Shown here piece by piece: positions 11,172-17,459 of a DNA stretch of 29,673 nt. The translations under genes were made by a program, and so were the position numbers. The stretch is taken from positions 1-29,673 of IMG/VR virus record IMGVR_UViG_3300010389_000088; one strand, 5' to 3'. The notes under the pieces are model-generated. The model was not told the origin of the DNA and ran no database searches. It was given only the letters and a program-made list of their open reading frames with translations. The stretch's first letter is position 1. Every line of letters starts with the position of its first letter. Source of the stretch: a virus.

Positions 11172-11200
11172 AGTGTATCAGAGTCGGAGGCTACTTGCAA
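11172..11200 (-). promoter_or_regulatory. Orphan promoter 1
   Basis: GGGGTTGCAA-N17-TACACT; no start codon at the expected distance. A hairpin (GTGA...GCTT/AAGC...TCAC) lies about 45 nt downstream. Confidence 0.5.
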
Positions 11201-11251
11201 CCCCTTTCTCGGATTTCTTTCTCTCGGTCGGCTGTCTCTCCGACGAACACC

Positions 11252-11280
11252 AAGATACAGGATCACCAACAGCATCGCAA
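11252..11280 (-). promoter_or_regulatory. Orphan promoter 2
   Basis: GGGGTTGCGA-N17-TATCTT; the transcript would begin GTCGGAG and soon meet CCGAC or, further on, CTCCGAC. No ORF follows. Confidence 0.5.
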
Positions 11281-11337
11281 CCCCTTTCTCATTATTCGGA
11301 CAGATAGGGGACATCACTAAAAAAGATGGAGATGATG

Positions 11338-11366
11338 TTGCATCTGTGGTTTGATGCTGGTAAGGT
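11338..11366 (+). promoter_or_regulatory. Promoter, leaderless gene 11374-11580
   Basis: TTGCAT-N17-TAAGGT, 7 nt before the ATG. Confidence 0.65.
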
Positions 11367-11373
11367 CATACCC

Positions 11374-11580
11374 ATGAACAACAAAGAGAACACACACGCA
11401 GTTATCTACGCATCTGCGGGGTGCATACCAGACTCGGATTATCCAGAGTTTGTAGGCACCTACAAAGAGTGTGTAGACTTCATCAACCGAAACGCCGAGG
11501 ACTACGAGCGTCCTTGGGTAGAGCACGATCTCTACAGTCTAGACATCATCGAATACGAGGACGACGGACTCTTCCTCTGA
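11374..11580 (+). CDS. Acidic hypothetical protein (68 aa), leaderless
   Basis: MNNKENTHAVIYASAGCIPD onward; YPEFVGTYKECVDFINRNAEDY reads like a small alpha/beta unit and the end is acidic (IIEYEDDGLFL). No family recognised. The start obeys the 7-nt rule; 16 further in-frame codons upstream lie in the promoter. A TTCG-capped terminator follows. Confidence 0.75.
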   Translation: MNNKENTHAVIYASAGCIPDSDYPEFVGTYKECVDFINRNAEDYERPWVEHDLYSLDIIEYEDDGLFL

Positions 11581-11589
11581 TCAGGACGG

Positions 11590-11614
11590 CCTCCCCTTCG
11601 GGGGAGGTCTTTCT
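11590..11614 (+). terminator. Terminator of the 11374-11580 gene
   Basis: CCTCCCC-TTCG-GGGGAGG followed by TCTTTCT. Confidence 0.75.
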
Positions 11615-11693
11615 GCTGCACTGCGGGGCTCTGCGCTGGTTGCTTGCTGTTAGCAAGGAGGTCAAGCCCCGCTAACCCCAGCGCTAAAGTAGC

Positions 11694-11707
11694 CAATGGT
11701 GTTCCTA
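11694..11707 (+). promoter_or_regulatory. 14-bp asymmetric site, copy 4
   Basis: CAATGGTGTTCCTA, preceded by CGCTAAAGTAGC, between the convergent 11374-11580 and 11736-12065 genes. Confidence 0.6.
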
Positions 11708-11735
11708 GCAGGTAGGACAATCTAGCTCATGCTCC

Positions 11736-12065
11736 TTAGATGTGTCGGACATTGGTTGCCTCCATGAAAGAAGCGCCCCTGTCGATGAGCATTTGCAAGT
11801 CCTCGGCCATTGTCGATTCCCATGAGCCGTCTTTACTGACGTAGGAAAAGTTCTGAACAGCAAACTCACTGATAGGTAACTTTTGGATTTCACACCACCC
11901 GCCGACTTCCCATACTTCTACCTTCCCGTAGGACTGAAAGTCATACGCATTACGGCGGATAGTTGCTCGGAAAGAGCCAGACGGCAGTACGCTAATCATA
12001 CCTCCGTGTAATGACTGTTCTCGGTTGTAGCAATAATCAAGTTCGTAGTTAGTTACTGTTGACAT
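11736..12065 (-). CDS. Hypothetical protein (109 aa)
   Basis: MSTVTNYELDYCYNREQSLH onward: alternating beta strands (MISVLPSGSFRATIRRNAYDF, KVEVWEVGGWCEIQKL) then a helical C-terminus (AEDLQMLIDRGASFMEATNVRHI). No family recognised. Leader AACGAAAGGAATCAACC; monocistronic. Confidence 0.8.
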   Translation of the reverse strand: MSTVTNYELDYCYNREQSLHGGMISVLPSGSFRATIRRNAYDFQSYGKVEVWEVGGWCEIQKLPISEFAVQNFSYVSKDGSWESTMAEDLQMLIDRGASFMEATNVRHI

Positions 12066-12091
12066 GGTTGATTCCTTTCGTTGTTGTGGTC

Positions 12092-12120
12092 AGTCTAACA
12101 GATGGCTCAGGCGTAAGCAA
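12092..12120 (-). promoter_or_regulatory. Promoter of the 11736-12065 gene
   Basis: TTGCTT-N17-TAGACT, with the AACGAAAGGAA leader downstream. Confidence 0.75.
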
Positions 12121-12604
12121 CTTGATACTCAAGATTTTCCATCAGAATATCCATGATGTCTGCGCCGTCTGAGAATGGCTCCCACCCGTAGGATACCACG
12201 CTGCACTCCAGCACACGCTGATTACAACAGTCGCAGGTCGTGTAGATACTCATGCGGTACCCACTCCAGCCGTAGTCGATAATCTCTCTGATGAGTTTCT
12301 CGTAAGTACGGAGCAACTCTGGGTCGGTTACGTCCTTGGGCGGTTGCCACCAGACTTGCTCACCGAAATGTGAGGTAATCTTCTTGGCACCGCCGTCGAA
12401 CCCCTCTGGGCGAAAACTACCGTGACGGCAAACGTACTCAACGTTGCCGTAGTAGTCAAAGTCTCTAAGTGATGTGTCGTAGTCGGGGACTTGCTCCACC
12501 TCTACCGTGTACTGGTCGGTGAAGGCGACCCATTCGCTACCGTAAGTGTCGATGCGCTCAGCCATGGTGTCTTTCACGATAGCTTTCTGTGTGTCTGTAA
12601 ACAT
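12107..12604 (-). CDS. Hypothetical protein (165 aa)
   Basis: MFTDTQKAIVKDTMAERIDT onward. The middle is aromatic and acidic (DYDTSLRDFDYYGNVEYVCRHGSF), and CDCCNQRVLEC near residue 120 could bind metal. No family recognised. The 3' end overlaps the promoter of the next gene (12092-12120). Leader AACGAAAGGAACCACA fixes the start. Confidence 0.8.
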   Translation of the reverse strand: MFTDTQKAIVKDTMAERIDTYGSEWVAFTDQYTVEVEQVPDYDTSLRDFDYYGNVEYVCRHGSFRPEGFDGGAKKITSHFGEQVWWQPPKDVTDPELLRTYEKLIREIIDYGWSGYRMSIYTTCDCCNQRVLECSVVSYGWEPFSDGADIMDILMENLEYQVAYA

Positions 12605-12634
12605 TGTGGTTCCTTTCGTTGGTTGGTAAAAACG

Positions 12635-12663
12635 AGTGTACCACACCCGAAGGTGTGGTACAA
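12635..12663 (-). promoter_or_regulatory. Promoter of the 12107-12604 gene, spacer is a hairpin
   Basis: TTGTAC-N17-TACACT. TGTACCACACC (12637-12647) pairs with GGTGTGGTACA (12652-12662) with a 4-base loop that reads TTCG on the transcribed strand. Confidence 0.75.
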
Positions 12664-12666
12664 CCC

Positions 12667-12747
12667 TTACTTCCTTTTTGTTGGTTTATTTTTGATGCCC
12701 CACAAAAGAGCATACGTGAAGATGGTTATTCCTAATACGTGCCACAT
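12667..12747 (-). CDS. 26-aa single-pass membrane peptide
   Basis: MWHVLGITIFTYALLWGIKN onward, then PTKRK. Residues 3-18 are hydrophobic enough for one membrane span, with a basic C-terminal tail. It is supported by AAAGGAGG 6 nt before the ATG and by TTGACT-N17-TATGCT further upstream, so it is more than a chance ORF. The role is unknown; it follows no lysis gene here. Confidence 0.65.
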   Translation of the reverse strand: MWHVLGITIFTYALLWGIKNKPTKRK

Positions 12748-12765
12748 GTTGCCTCCTTTGTGGTA

Positions 12766-12794
12766 AGCATAGACCAATGCGGGCGGGGAGTCAA
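12766..12794 (-). promoter_or_regulatory. Promoter of the 26-aa peptide gene, with 12-bp inverted repeat
   Basis: TTGACT-N17-TATGCT. GCGGGCGGGGAG (12779-12790) and CTCCCCGCCCGC (12803-12814) pair around the -35 region. Confidence 0.65.
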
Positions 12795-12825
12795 CCACCA
12801 ACCTCCCCGCCCGCTGAAGCAAGAC

Positions 12826-13107
12826 TTAGTAATTATCCGCCCACTCAGCCACCTCAATGCTCTCAAGAGCAAAGCGCTGGCCAATGTCGTTCTCTACCCA
12901 CCACCACGACTCTCCACAGTCGCCATCATGGGTGTGGTCAATACCGCACAGGACGGGCAATGTTTCAGGCTCTCGGACTGAATAAATACGCTCCAAGTTG
13001 TCGCACTCTATCCAGCCCTCTACGTCCAGAGCTTCGTCGTAGCCCCACACGCAGTCTCCTGCCTGTGGTGCCATACCGTCCATTGGGCGTATGCGTAGGC
13101 GGGTCAT
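12826..13107 (-). CDS. Hypothetical protein (93 aa), third gene of an operon
   Basis: MTRLRIRPMDGMAPQAGDCV onward, with GYDEALDVEGWIECDNLERIYSV and a Cys/His cluster (CGIDHTHDGDCGESWWW). No family recognised. Its ATG overlaps the upstream stop as ATGA, with GAGGTG before it. Confidence 0.8.
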   Translation of the reverse strand: MTRLRIRPMDGMAPQAGDCVWGYDEALDVEGWIECDNLERIYSVREPETLPVLCGIDHTHDGDCGESWWWVENDIGQRFALESIEVAEWADNY

Positions 13108-13418
13108 TGTGACACCTCTACCCAGTCAGGGCTCATCCATGACAGTTTCTCAAGTACCTTTTTAGGGTTACCAGAGCAGTCGTCAAGTTCGTTGACTATC
13201 ATGGCGAGTCCTGCCTTGAGAGCGCCTCGGTCGGCGTGTACGGGCATATTGGTGCAGTATGAACCGTCGTCAATAGCCTGCCACTCTCCGTTGATAAGTT
13301 CGTATGTGTCGAACCTAAGCAGAGCGACATCCTCAGGGTCATTGGGGTCATACATTCCATGCAACCCCTCGTCTAGGTCAACCCATTCTGCCTTGTAGTT
13401 GTTGTGGATAAGTTCCAT
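13104..13418 (-). CDS. Hypothetical protein (104 aa), second gene of an operon
   Basis: MELIHNNYKAEWVDLDEGLH onward; a beta-rich acidic N-terminal half, then NMPVHADRGALKAGLAMIVNELDDCSG. No family recognised. The ATG shares one base with the TAA of the upstream gene, with GAGGAAA as ribosome site. A TGTGGATAA inside the coding sequence (near 13405) is taken as a coincidence. Confidence 0.8.
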   Translation of the reverse strand: MELIHNNYKAEWVDLDEGLHGMYDPNDPEDVALLRFDTYELINGEWQAIDDGSYCTNMPVHADRGALKAGLAMIVNELDDCSGNPKKVLEKLSWMSPDWVEVSQ

Positions 13419-13762
13419 TATTTTTCCTCCTCGGCTTTGATTTCGGGATATTCGATTTCGTCCCAGATGATGTTGTTCAGGGCATCCCATCCCTGCTCTG
13501 TCATCCACTCTTCCATAAAGCGGTACCATGCCCGGGTATTCATCACCTTTGCAACGGCTTCCTCCATCTGCTCGTCGGTGTATGGTTCCTTGTCGTCTAC
13601 CTCACGACGCTCTCGGATGGACTCTCGGATATCGTCGTCACAGAAAACTGTACCGACCCACCCGAACTCTCTCTTGATTTTGTGCATAAGGATAGAAGCC
13701 GTGGCCTCGTCCAAGATGTATGTTTGGTTTTCTACTTCGATAGATTTGTATTCGGTATTCAT
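13418..13762 (-). CDS. Hypothetical acidic protein (114 aa), first gene of an operon
   Basis: MNTEYKSIEVENQTYILDEA onward; acidic, helical middle (DDIRESIRERREVDDKEPYTDEQMEEAVAKVMN) ending EYPEIKAEEEK. No family recognised. Leader ACCGAAAGGAACCCGAT before the ATG; heads the unit 13762 to 12826. Confidence 0.8.
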   Translation of the reverse strand: MNTEYKSIEVENQTYILDEATASILMHKIKREFGWVGTVFCDDDIRESIRERREVDDKEPYTDEQMEEAVAKVMNTRAWYRFMEEWMTEQGWDALNNIIWDEIEYPEIKAEEEK

Positions 13763-13792
13763 ATCGGGTTCCTTTCGGTGTGGTGTGTGGTA

Positions 13793-13821
13793 AGGTTACC
13801 ACGGGTGGGAGCGGGATACAA
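13793..13821 (-). promoter_or_regulatory. Promoter of the 13762-12826 operon, with embedded inverted repeat
   Basis: TTGTAT-N17-TAACCT. CCACGGGTGGG (13799-13809) and CCCACCCGTGG (13824-13834) flank the -35 box. Confidence 0.75.
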
Positions 13822-13838
13822 CCCCCACCCGTGGATTT

Positions 13839-14201
13839 CTAATGGGTCAATACCGCAGATGCTGAGATGAACGAGTCTACGTCCATCTCTCGCTCACGGT
13901 AAATAACCGTAGGGTCTTTACCCCATTCAGAGCCCCATCGGATTTCCGGACAGTCATAGTTGCTGTCAGGCTCTTCACCTCCGATGAAGATACCGAATCC
14001 GAGGTCATCGCCACGGCAACCTGTCAGCGTATCGAAAATGATACGAGTTGCGTAGGATGGGTCGTTCATGCGACCTGCACTCCGAACACGCTGCAAAGCA
14101 TCAGCCGTAATCTCTACGATACGGTCTCCGCTCCAATGCGTGTACATCCAGATGTGTCCCTCGTCTCCGTGGGTAACTTTGATGCTTGCTCTTTCTCCCA
14201 T
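13839..14201 (-). CDS. 'YTHW' family protein (120 aa), function unknown
   Basis: MGERASIKVTHGDEGHIWMY onward. The opening MG-RA-IKV...VY(L/M)YTHWSG and the following ADAL..........DPSYATRIIFD belong to a small protein type common in actinobacterial phages and plasmids; no function is established to my knowledge. Length is typical. Leader AACGAAAGGAACCACT fixes the start. Confidence 0.75.
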   Translation of the reverse strand: MGERASIKVTHGDEGHIWMYTHWSGDRIVEITADALQRVRSAGRMNDPSYATRIIFDTLTGCRGDDLGFGIFIGGEEPDSNYDCPEIRWGSEWGKDPTVIYREREMDVDSFISASAVLTH

Positions 14202-14230
14202 AGTGGTTCCTTTCGTTGTGGTCGTTGTAC

Positions 14231-14259
14231 ATTGTAGCGTGGGTGGGAGCCAACGACAA
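14231..14259 (-). promoter_or_regulatory. Promoter of the 13839-14201 gene, with embedded inverted repeat
   Basis: TTGTCG-N17-TACAAT. GTGGGTGGG (14239-14247) pairs with CCCACCCAC (14262-14270). Confidence 0.75.
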
Positions 14260-14278
14260 CCCCCACCCACAGATTTTC

Positions 14279-14989
14279 TCAAACTCCCAGAGAAGTCGCT
14301 GCGCTCTCTACGGCATCCATGATGCGCTCGTAGATTACCTCGTAACGGTCGTCGTCGTCAACGTCGTCACCAATGCTGTCCATGATAGCGTCAATATCTA
14401 CCGACTCAGTAACCATATCGCCGTTCTTCCATACGTCAACGCCTGCGAAGAACCACGCCTCCTCAGTCATGCGAATAGCGAAGGTGAGATTTGGGAACAG
14501 CGTGCTGACATGAGTCATGAAGCCCTCCCCGAACGGCGCCCACGGCGTCTCGTAATCGACATGGATAGCGTCCTCGGTCATTGTTGGCGAAACACCAGTA
14601 CGGCAGTCGCCCCACTTGATGCCCCAGTTAGCGTGTTGCCATTCATACCAAGATGTGTAGCCTGTCTCAGCCTTGACACGCACGCCCTCGTTGTAGCGGT
14701 CGATATTGTTCTGTACGAGTTCGTCGTGCCACTCCTGAGTAATCTCCCCATTAGCGAGCAGGTTAGCCCAGTTAGGGTGCGGTTCAGGTGAGTCCGGTGC
14801 AGGTGAATGGGTACCCTCCAATGCGGTAGGCATGGGCATGAGCCGAATGAGCGAGTACTTCTGTACTTCCCACGCATCTTCATCACGCATGTCCTCGGGA
14901 ATGGTAATCATATCGACAAACCGCTTGAGTTCGTCAATGTGACCCTCGTCTGCGGTTACTGTCATGTGATTAGTTGTCCAGTTTGGCAT
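14279..14989 (-). CDS. Api92/YubB-like ferredoxin-fold protein (236 aa)
   Basis: MPNWTTNHMTVTADEGHIDE onward. The N-terminal MPNW-xN motif followed by a beta-alpha-beta segment, the central HANWGIKWGDCRTG and the later YETPWAPFGEGFMTHVSTLFPNLTF and EEAWFFAGV are typical of the Api92-like / YubB ferredoxin-like family (DUF1281-type) found on plasmids and phages. Function is unknown. Start at MPNW with leader AACGAAAGGAAAATGCC; the open frame upstream lies in the promoter. Confidence 0.8.
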   Translation of the reverse strand: MPNWTTNHMTVTADEGHIDELKRFVDMITIPEDMRDEDAWEVQKYSLIRLMPMPTALEGTHSPAPDSPEPHPNWANLLANGEITQEWHDELVQNNIDRYNEGVRVKAETGYTSWYEWQHANWGIKWGDCRTGVSPTMTEDAIHVDYETPWAPFGEGFMTHVSTLFPNLTFAIRMTEEAWFFAGVDVWKNGDMVTESVDIDAIMDSIGDDVDDDDRYEVIYERIMDAVESAATSLGV

Positions 14990-15019
14990 GGCATTTTCCT
15001 TTCGTTGTTGTTGGGTGCC

Positions 15020-15048
15020 ATAGTATCTGTAGATGAGGCCAATGTCAA
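15020..15048 (-). promoter_or_regulatory. Promoter of the 14279-14989 gene
   Basis: GGTTGACA-N17-TACTAT, then the AACGAAAGGAA leader. Confidence 0.75.
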
Positions 15049-15065
15049 CCCCACCGACAGATTTG

Positions 15066-15332
15066 TCAAAACTTTTCTGACTCTTGTTGTAGTAAGCGAA
15101 CGATAATCTTAGCCTCGTCAGCGTCATTGACCATAGTCCATAGCATGGAGACGTAGGAGTCTGCTCGCATATCCTCCATACTAGAGACCATCTCATCAGT
15201 CATTTCTGCGCCTCCGGCAAGAGCTTCTTCAGTAAGGTATTCGATACCATCGTCTATCATTTCGATAGCAGTCTTCACTAACTGATAACGGTCTAGAATG
15301 TCTAGAGGCGTTGCGTCGTCACGCTCACTCAT
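15066..15332 (-). CDS. Acidic helical protein (88 aa)
   Basis: MSERDDATPLDILDRYQLVK onward, largely helical (TAIEMIDDGIEYLTEEALAGGAEMTDEMVSSMEDMRA). No family recognised. The ATG overlaps the upstream stop as ATGA, coupling it to the 40-aa basic protein before it. Positive/negative pairing of the two could mean they interact, but that is only a guess. Confidence 0.75.
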   Translation of the reverse strand: MSERDDATPLDILDRYQLVKTAIEMIDDGIEYLTEEALAGGAEMTDEMVSSMEDMRADSYVSMLWTMVNDADEAKIIVRLLQQESEKF

Positions 15333-15451
15333 CGTGAACCCACCATGTGGCGCTTGCGGTTCTTCTCGGAAACAGAGCGTTCCCACGCAAGCCTACGCTT
15401 AGCTTTTCTATTGTCAATATTCAGGTCGGTTCTAATATTTCGTTTACTCAC
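15329..15451 (-). CDS. Basic small protein (40 aa), GTG start
   Basis: MSKRNIRTDLNIDNRKAKRR onward, ending RKRHMVGSR; more than a third Arg/Lys. AAAGGAG lies 6 nt before the GTG. Unlike neighbouring units the leader is long (about 85 nt) and contains a GACGGGG/CCCCGTC hairpin. No family recognised. Confidence 0.65.
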   Translation of the reverse strand: MSKRNIRTDLNIDNRKAKRRLAWERSVSEKNRKRHMVGSR

Positions 15452-15544
15452 TTTATCTCCTTTATTTATGGGTAAGACGGGGGCAGGTAAGCCCCGCTCC
15501 CCGTCGACCCTATTGCTCAATGATGCTTCCCAAGCTGTACCCAC

Positions 15545-15573
15545 AGTCTAGCCCGTCGGACTCAGATTCGCAA
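15545..15573 (-). promoter_or_regulatory. Promoter of the 15451-15066 unit, with 15-bp inverted repeat
   Basis: GGGTTGCGA-N17-TAGACT. AGTCTAGCCCGTCGG (15545-15559) and CCGACGGGCTAGACT (15575-15589) pair perfectly around the -35 box; TTTT follows on the plus-strand side. Confidence 0.75.
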
Positions 15574-15597
15574 CCCGACGGGCTAGACTTTTGAGCA

Positions 15598-16014
15598 TCA
15601 GCCTCCGAGATTCAGACTGTCTACGGCCTCCGCAGCGGTAACGGTTGCTTCTCTATCTGCAACCCTGACAACTGCCCCGTACCTCATAACCTGTTGATAC
15701 GATTCGGTAGGGTCGTCGCCCCACGACATGCCACCAGTCAGAATGATTGGCCTATCGCCCAAGTCGGGGTCATGAATCCATGCCATGTCCCTCGGCTGTT
15801 CATTGTGAATGTAGTCGATGGCCTCTACTAGCAGTTCACGGTACTGATTGTCAGGGTCGGTACCCTCTCCAGTAATGTCGTCGTACAGCCATTCGTCGCC
15901 TGCGTCCTCAGCAATCCACATGATGAGTTCTGGCGTTGCATACTGTACCAGAGTCTTGAGTGACTCAGGCTGGTCTGACTTGCGTGCATACGCTACGATA
16001 AAATCTGCTCCCAT
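15598..16014 (-). CDS. Hypothetical protein (138 aa)
   Basis: MGADFIVAYARKSDQPESLK onward: an alpha/beta pattern with DMAWIHDPDLGDRPIILTGGMSWGDDPTESYQQVMRYGAVVRVAD. No family is named with confidence. Monocistronic, with leader AACGAAAGGAACCGAA. Confidence 0.8.
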   Translation of the reverse strand: MGADFIVAYARKSDQPESLKTLVQYATPELIMWIAEDAGDEWLYDDITGEGTDPDNQYRELLVEAIDYIHNEQPRDMAWIHDPDLGDRPIILTGGMSWGDDPTESYQQVMRYGAVVRVADREATVTAAEAVDSLNLGG

Positions 16015-16043
16015 TTCGGTTCCTTTCGTTGTTGGTGGCTGTA

Positions 16044-16072
16044 AGTGTATCGTGGGGGCTACGAGAACGCAA
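16044..16072 (-). promoter_or_regulatory. Promoter of the 15598-16014 gene
   Basis: GGGTTGCGT-N17-TACACT, then the AACGAAAGGAA leader. Confidence 0.75.
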
Positions 16073-16093
16073 CCCCTACGCGGTTTTATTACA

Positions 16094-16288
16094 CTAAATT
16101 TCTACTAGGTAGATGTGAGCTCCACACCCGTCGCACTCGTAGTCGTCGTAGATGGTGACCGGTGGAAAGTTGTCCATAAGGTCGCCCTCGTAGCGAGGGG
16201 CGCAATCTCGGCAGAGATCAACCATCGGTGTTACCCCTTCAGCGTCCAGTTGCCCGTTGAGAGCGTAGCGTTGTGCTTTGCGCGCCAT
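16094..16288 (-). CDS. Small zinc-ribbon protein (64 aa)
   Basis: MARKAQRYALNGQLDAEGVT onward. CRDC near residue 26 and CDGC near residue 53 form a classic two-pair zinc site. Third gene of the 16932 operon: the upstream TGA is one base before this ATG, and the ribosome site is a variant of the repeated AAGGAGGACAACTGAC cassette (AAGGGGGACAACTGAC). Confidence 0.8.
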   Translation of the reverse strand: MARKAQRYALNGQLDAEGVTPMVDLCRDCAPRYEGDLMDNFPPVTIYDDYECDGCGAHIYLVEI

Positions 16289-16289
16289 G

Positions 16290-16682
16290 TCAGTTGTCCC
16301 CCTTGATTTTGTTCTCATTGATTTCTTTCCGTAGTTGGTCTTCGTCATCACCGTAGATGCTCAGAAAGGTGAGGTATTCGTCGATGCGTTTGGCGTGTGC
16401 TTTCGCACCCTCTGAATACTCTTCCAGCAGGTTGAGTTGTCTATCCATGGCGTTGACGATGCTAACGGCATCCGCTACAGACCGTAAAGCGTCGTCGGGA
16501 TATTTGGGGTAAGAATCCACTATAAAGGTGAACCACTTGTGCAAGCCTAGGTAAGCCTTGTCTAGACGAGCACTGTAAAGTTGCCATTCGTCAATGGCTT
16601 CCAACAGTTTCTCCGCAACCTTTCTCTTTGTCCAGTCGTCAGCTTGTGTTGCTAACTCTTGGATCTCTTTGATCGTGGTCAT
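16290..16682 (-). CDS. Helical protein (130 aa), possible coiled coil
   Basis: MTTIKEIQELATQADDWTKR onward; almost entirely helical with charged heptads (KRKVAEKLLEAIDEWQLYSARL, QLNLLEEYSEGAKAHAKRIDEYL). Second gene of the operon; AAGGAGGACAACTGAC precedes the ATG. It has a faint internal likeness to the 82-aa product upstream, perhaps an old duplication; no family recognised. Confidence 0.8.
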   Translation of the reverse strand: MTTIKEIQELATQADDWTKRKVAEKLLEAIDEWQLYSARLDKAYLGLHKWFTFIVDSYPKYPDDALRSVADAVSIVNAMDRQLNLLEEYSEGAKAHAKRIDEYLTFLSIYGDDEDQLRKEINENKIKGDN

Positions 16683-16683
16683 G

Positions 16684-16932
16684 TCAGTTGTCCTCCTTGG
16701 TCATCATTTCTTTTCTGTTCGTCCGTTCTGTTGCGATGATCGACTGTATTTGATCGACATACTTGGACAGTTCCGCAACATAATCGGCAAGCGCCGTAGC
16801 GGAGTCTTCGATCTCCCTCATGTTTCTGTCCACAGCGCCCCCAGTACCTAGGTAGCGGTGCATGCCCTTGACGTATTGGACGCGGTGGTCGATGTTTTCC
16901 ATGTGGATCTTCACTTGTTTCCCCGTGAGCAT
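16684..16932 (-). CDS. Helical protein (82 aa)
   Basis: MLTGKQVKIHMENIDHRVQY onward, with ADYVAELSKYVDQIQSIIATERTNRKEMM helical. First gene of a three-gene operon (16932 to 16094). AAGGAGGACAACTGAC directly precedes the ATG, the same cassette as before the next gene; the in-frame upstream extension would include it. No family recognised. Confidence 0.8.
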   Translation of the reverse strand: MLTGKQVKIHMENIDHRVQYVKGMHRYLGTGGAVDRNMREIEDSATALADYVAELSKYVDQIQSIIATERTNRKEMMTKEDN

Positions 16933-16963
16933 GTCAGTTGTCCTCCTTGTGGTTGATGTACTC

Positions 16964-16992
16964 AGTATGACACACCCGTTAGAACGTGTCAA
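16964..16992 (-). promoter_or_regulatory. Promoter of the 16932-16094 operon
   Basis: TTGACA-N17-CATACT; the leader ends in the AAGGAGGACAACTGAC cassette. It overlaps the 3' end of the upstream 16979-17164 gene. Confidence 0.65.
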
Positions 16993-17164
16993 GTGATTCA
17001 GGTAAAACTTCTACGATTTGCCAAGAGTGGAGCAAGGGATCATCGTCGTGGTAGTCTTGCGATGACTCTATGAACTTGATGAGTCCGGCGTCTACCGCCC
17101 TAGCTGCGTAGTCTGCGTGGCAGTCGTCGTTGATGTTCATCTCTATGGTGACCAATACTTTCAT
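16979..17164 (-). CDS. Hypothetical protein (61 aa)
   Basis: MKVLVTIEMNINDDCHADYA onward: a beta strand, then a helix (ARAVDAGLIKFIESSQDY) and an acidic C-terminus. Likely a small alpha/beta protein; no family recognised. The ATG overlaps the stop of 17161-17385 as ATGA, so it is the second gene of that unit. The open frame upstream runs antisense-free through the first gene and is not used. Confidence 0.7.
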   Translation of the reverse strand: MKVLVTIEMNINDDCHADYAARAVDAGLIKFIESSQDYHDDDPLLHSWQIVEVLPESLDTF

Positions 17165-17385
17165 GAAATGCTCTCCAGCTCGGCTTCTAGCTCTGCGATC
17201 TGTTGCCTGAGGGCGTCCCGCCGTGGCTTCTTCTGAGCCTCTTCGTGGCACGAGGAGCATTGCAGCTCCGGTGCGAAGTCTTGGAATACCCACCCAAGCT
17301 CTTTGAGCTCTTGGCGACTAACGTAGTATTCATAGTCGTCGTAGTAGTCGCACACCTCGCACACAAGTTCTATACGTACTGCCAT
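17161..17385 (-). CDS. Zinc-ribbon plus coiled-coil protein (74 aa)
   Basis: MAVRIELVCEVCDYYDDYEY onward. CEVC (residues 9-12) and CSSC (about 43-46) form a probable zinc ribbon; a C-terminal helix (DALRQQIAELEAELESIS) looks like a short coiled coil. First gene of a two-gene unit; leader CAACGAAAGGAAAGACAA. Confidence 0.8.
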   Translation of the reverse strand: MAVRIELVCEVCDYYDDYEYYVSRQELKELGWVFQDFAPELQCSSCHEEAQKKPRRDALRQQIAELEAELESIS

Positions 17386-17411
17386 TTGTCTTTCCTTTCG
17401 TTGATGTGACC

Positions 17412-17440
17412 AGTATAGCCTGTGGGGGAGGGGCTCGCAA
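17412..17440 (-). promoter_or_regulatory. Promoter of the 17385-16979 unit, with embedded inverted repeat
   Basis: GGGTTGCGA-N17-TATACT. GGGGGAGGGG (17424-17433) pairs with CCCCTCCCCC (17441-17450). Confidence 0.75.
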
Positions 17441-17459
17441 CCCCTCCCCCTAGATTTTC

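Larger units (their letters stand above)
10835..11337. other. Gene-poor stretch with promoter remnants
   Basis: About 500 bp with no confident gene. It holds two leftward promoters without ORFs, an inverted partial copy of the neighbouring promoter region (TAGCAACCCT..CTGCG.GATTCTGG near 10830 and inverted near 11145), two direct copies of ACAGAGCCTTATC (11032-11044, 11067-11079) and two copies of an AAGAGGAGG-CGGATG segment. It looks like a region from which genes were lost while control signals stayed. Confidence 0.45.

Noticed and set aside
11060-11320. Rightward ORF of 86 codons
   Set aside because: It reads through two opposing promoters and repeats, without a start signal.
13104-13418. 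TGTGGATAA inside a coding sequence as a fifth DnaA site
   Set aside because: A single box within codons for a conserved-looking frame, without partners nearby.
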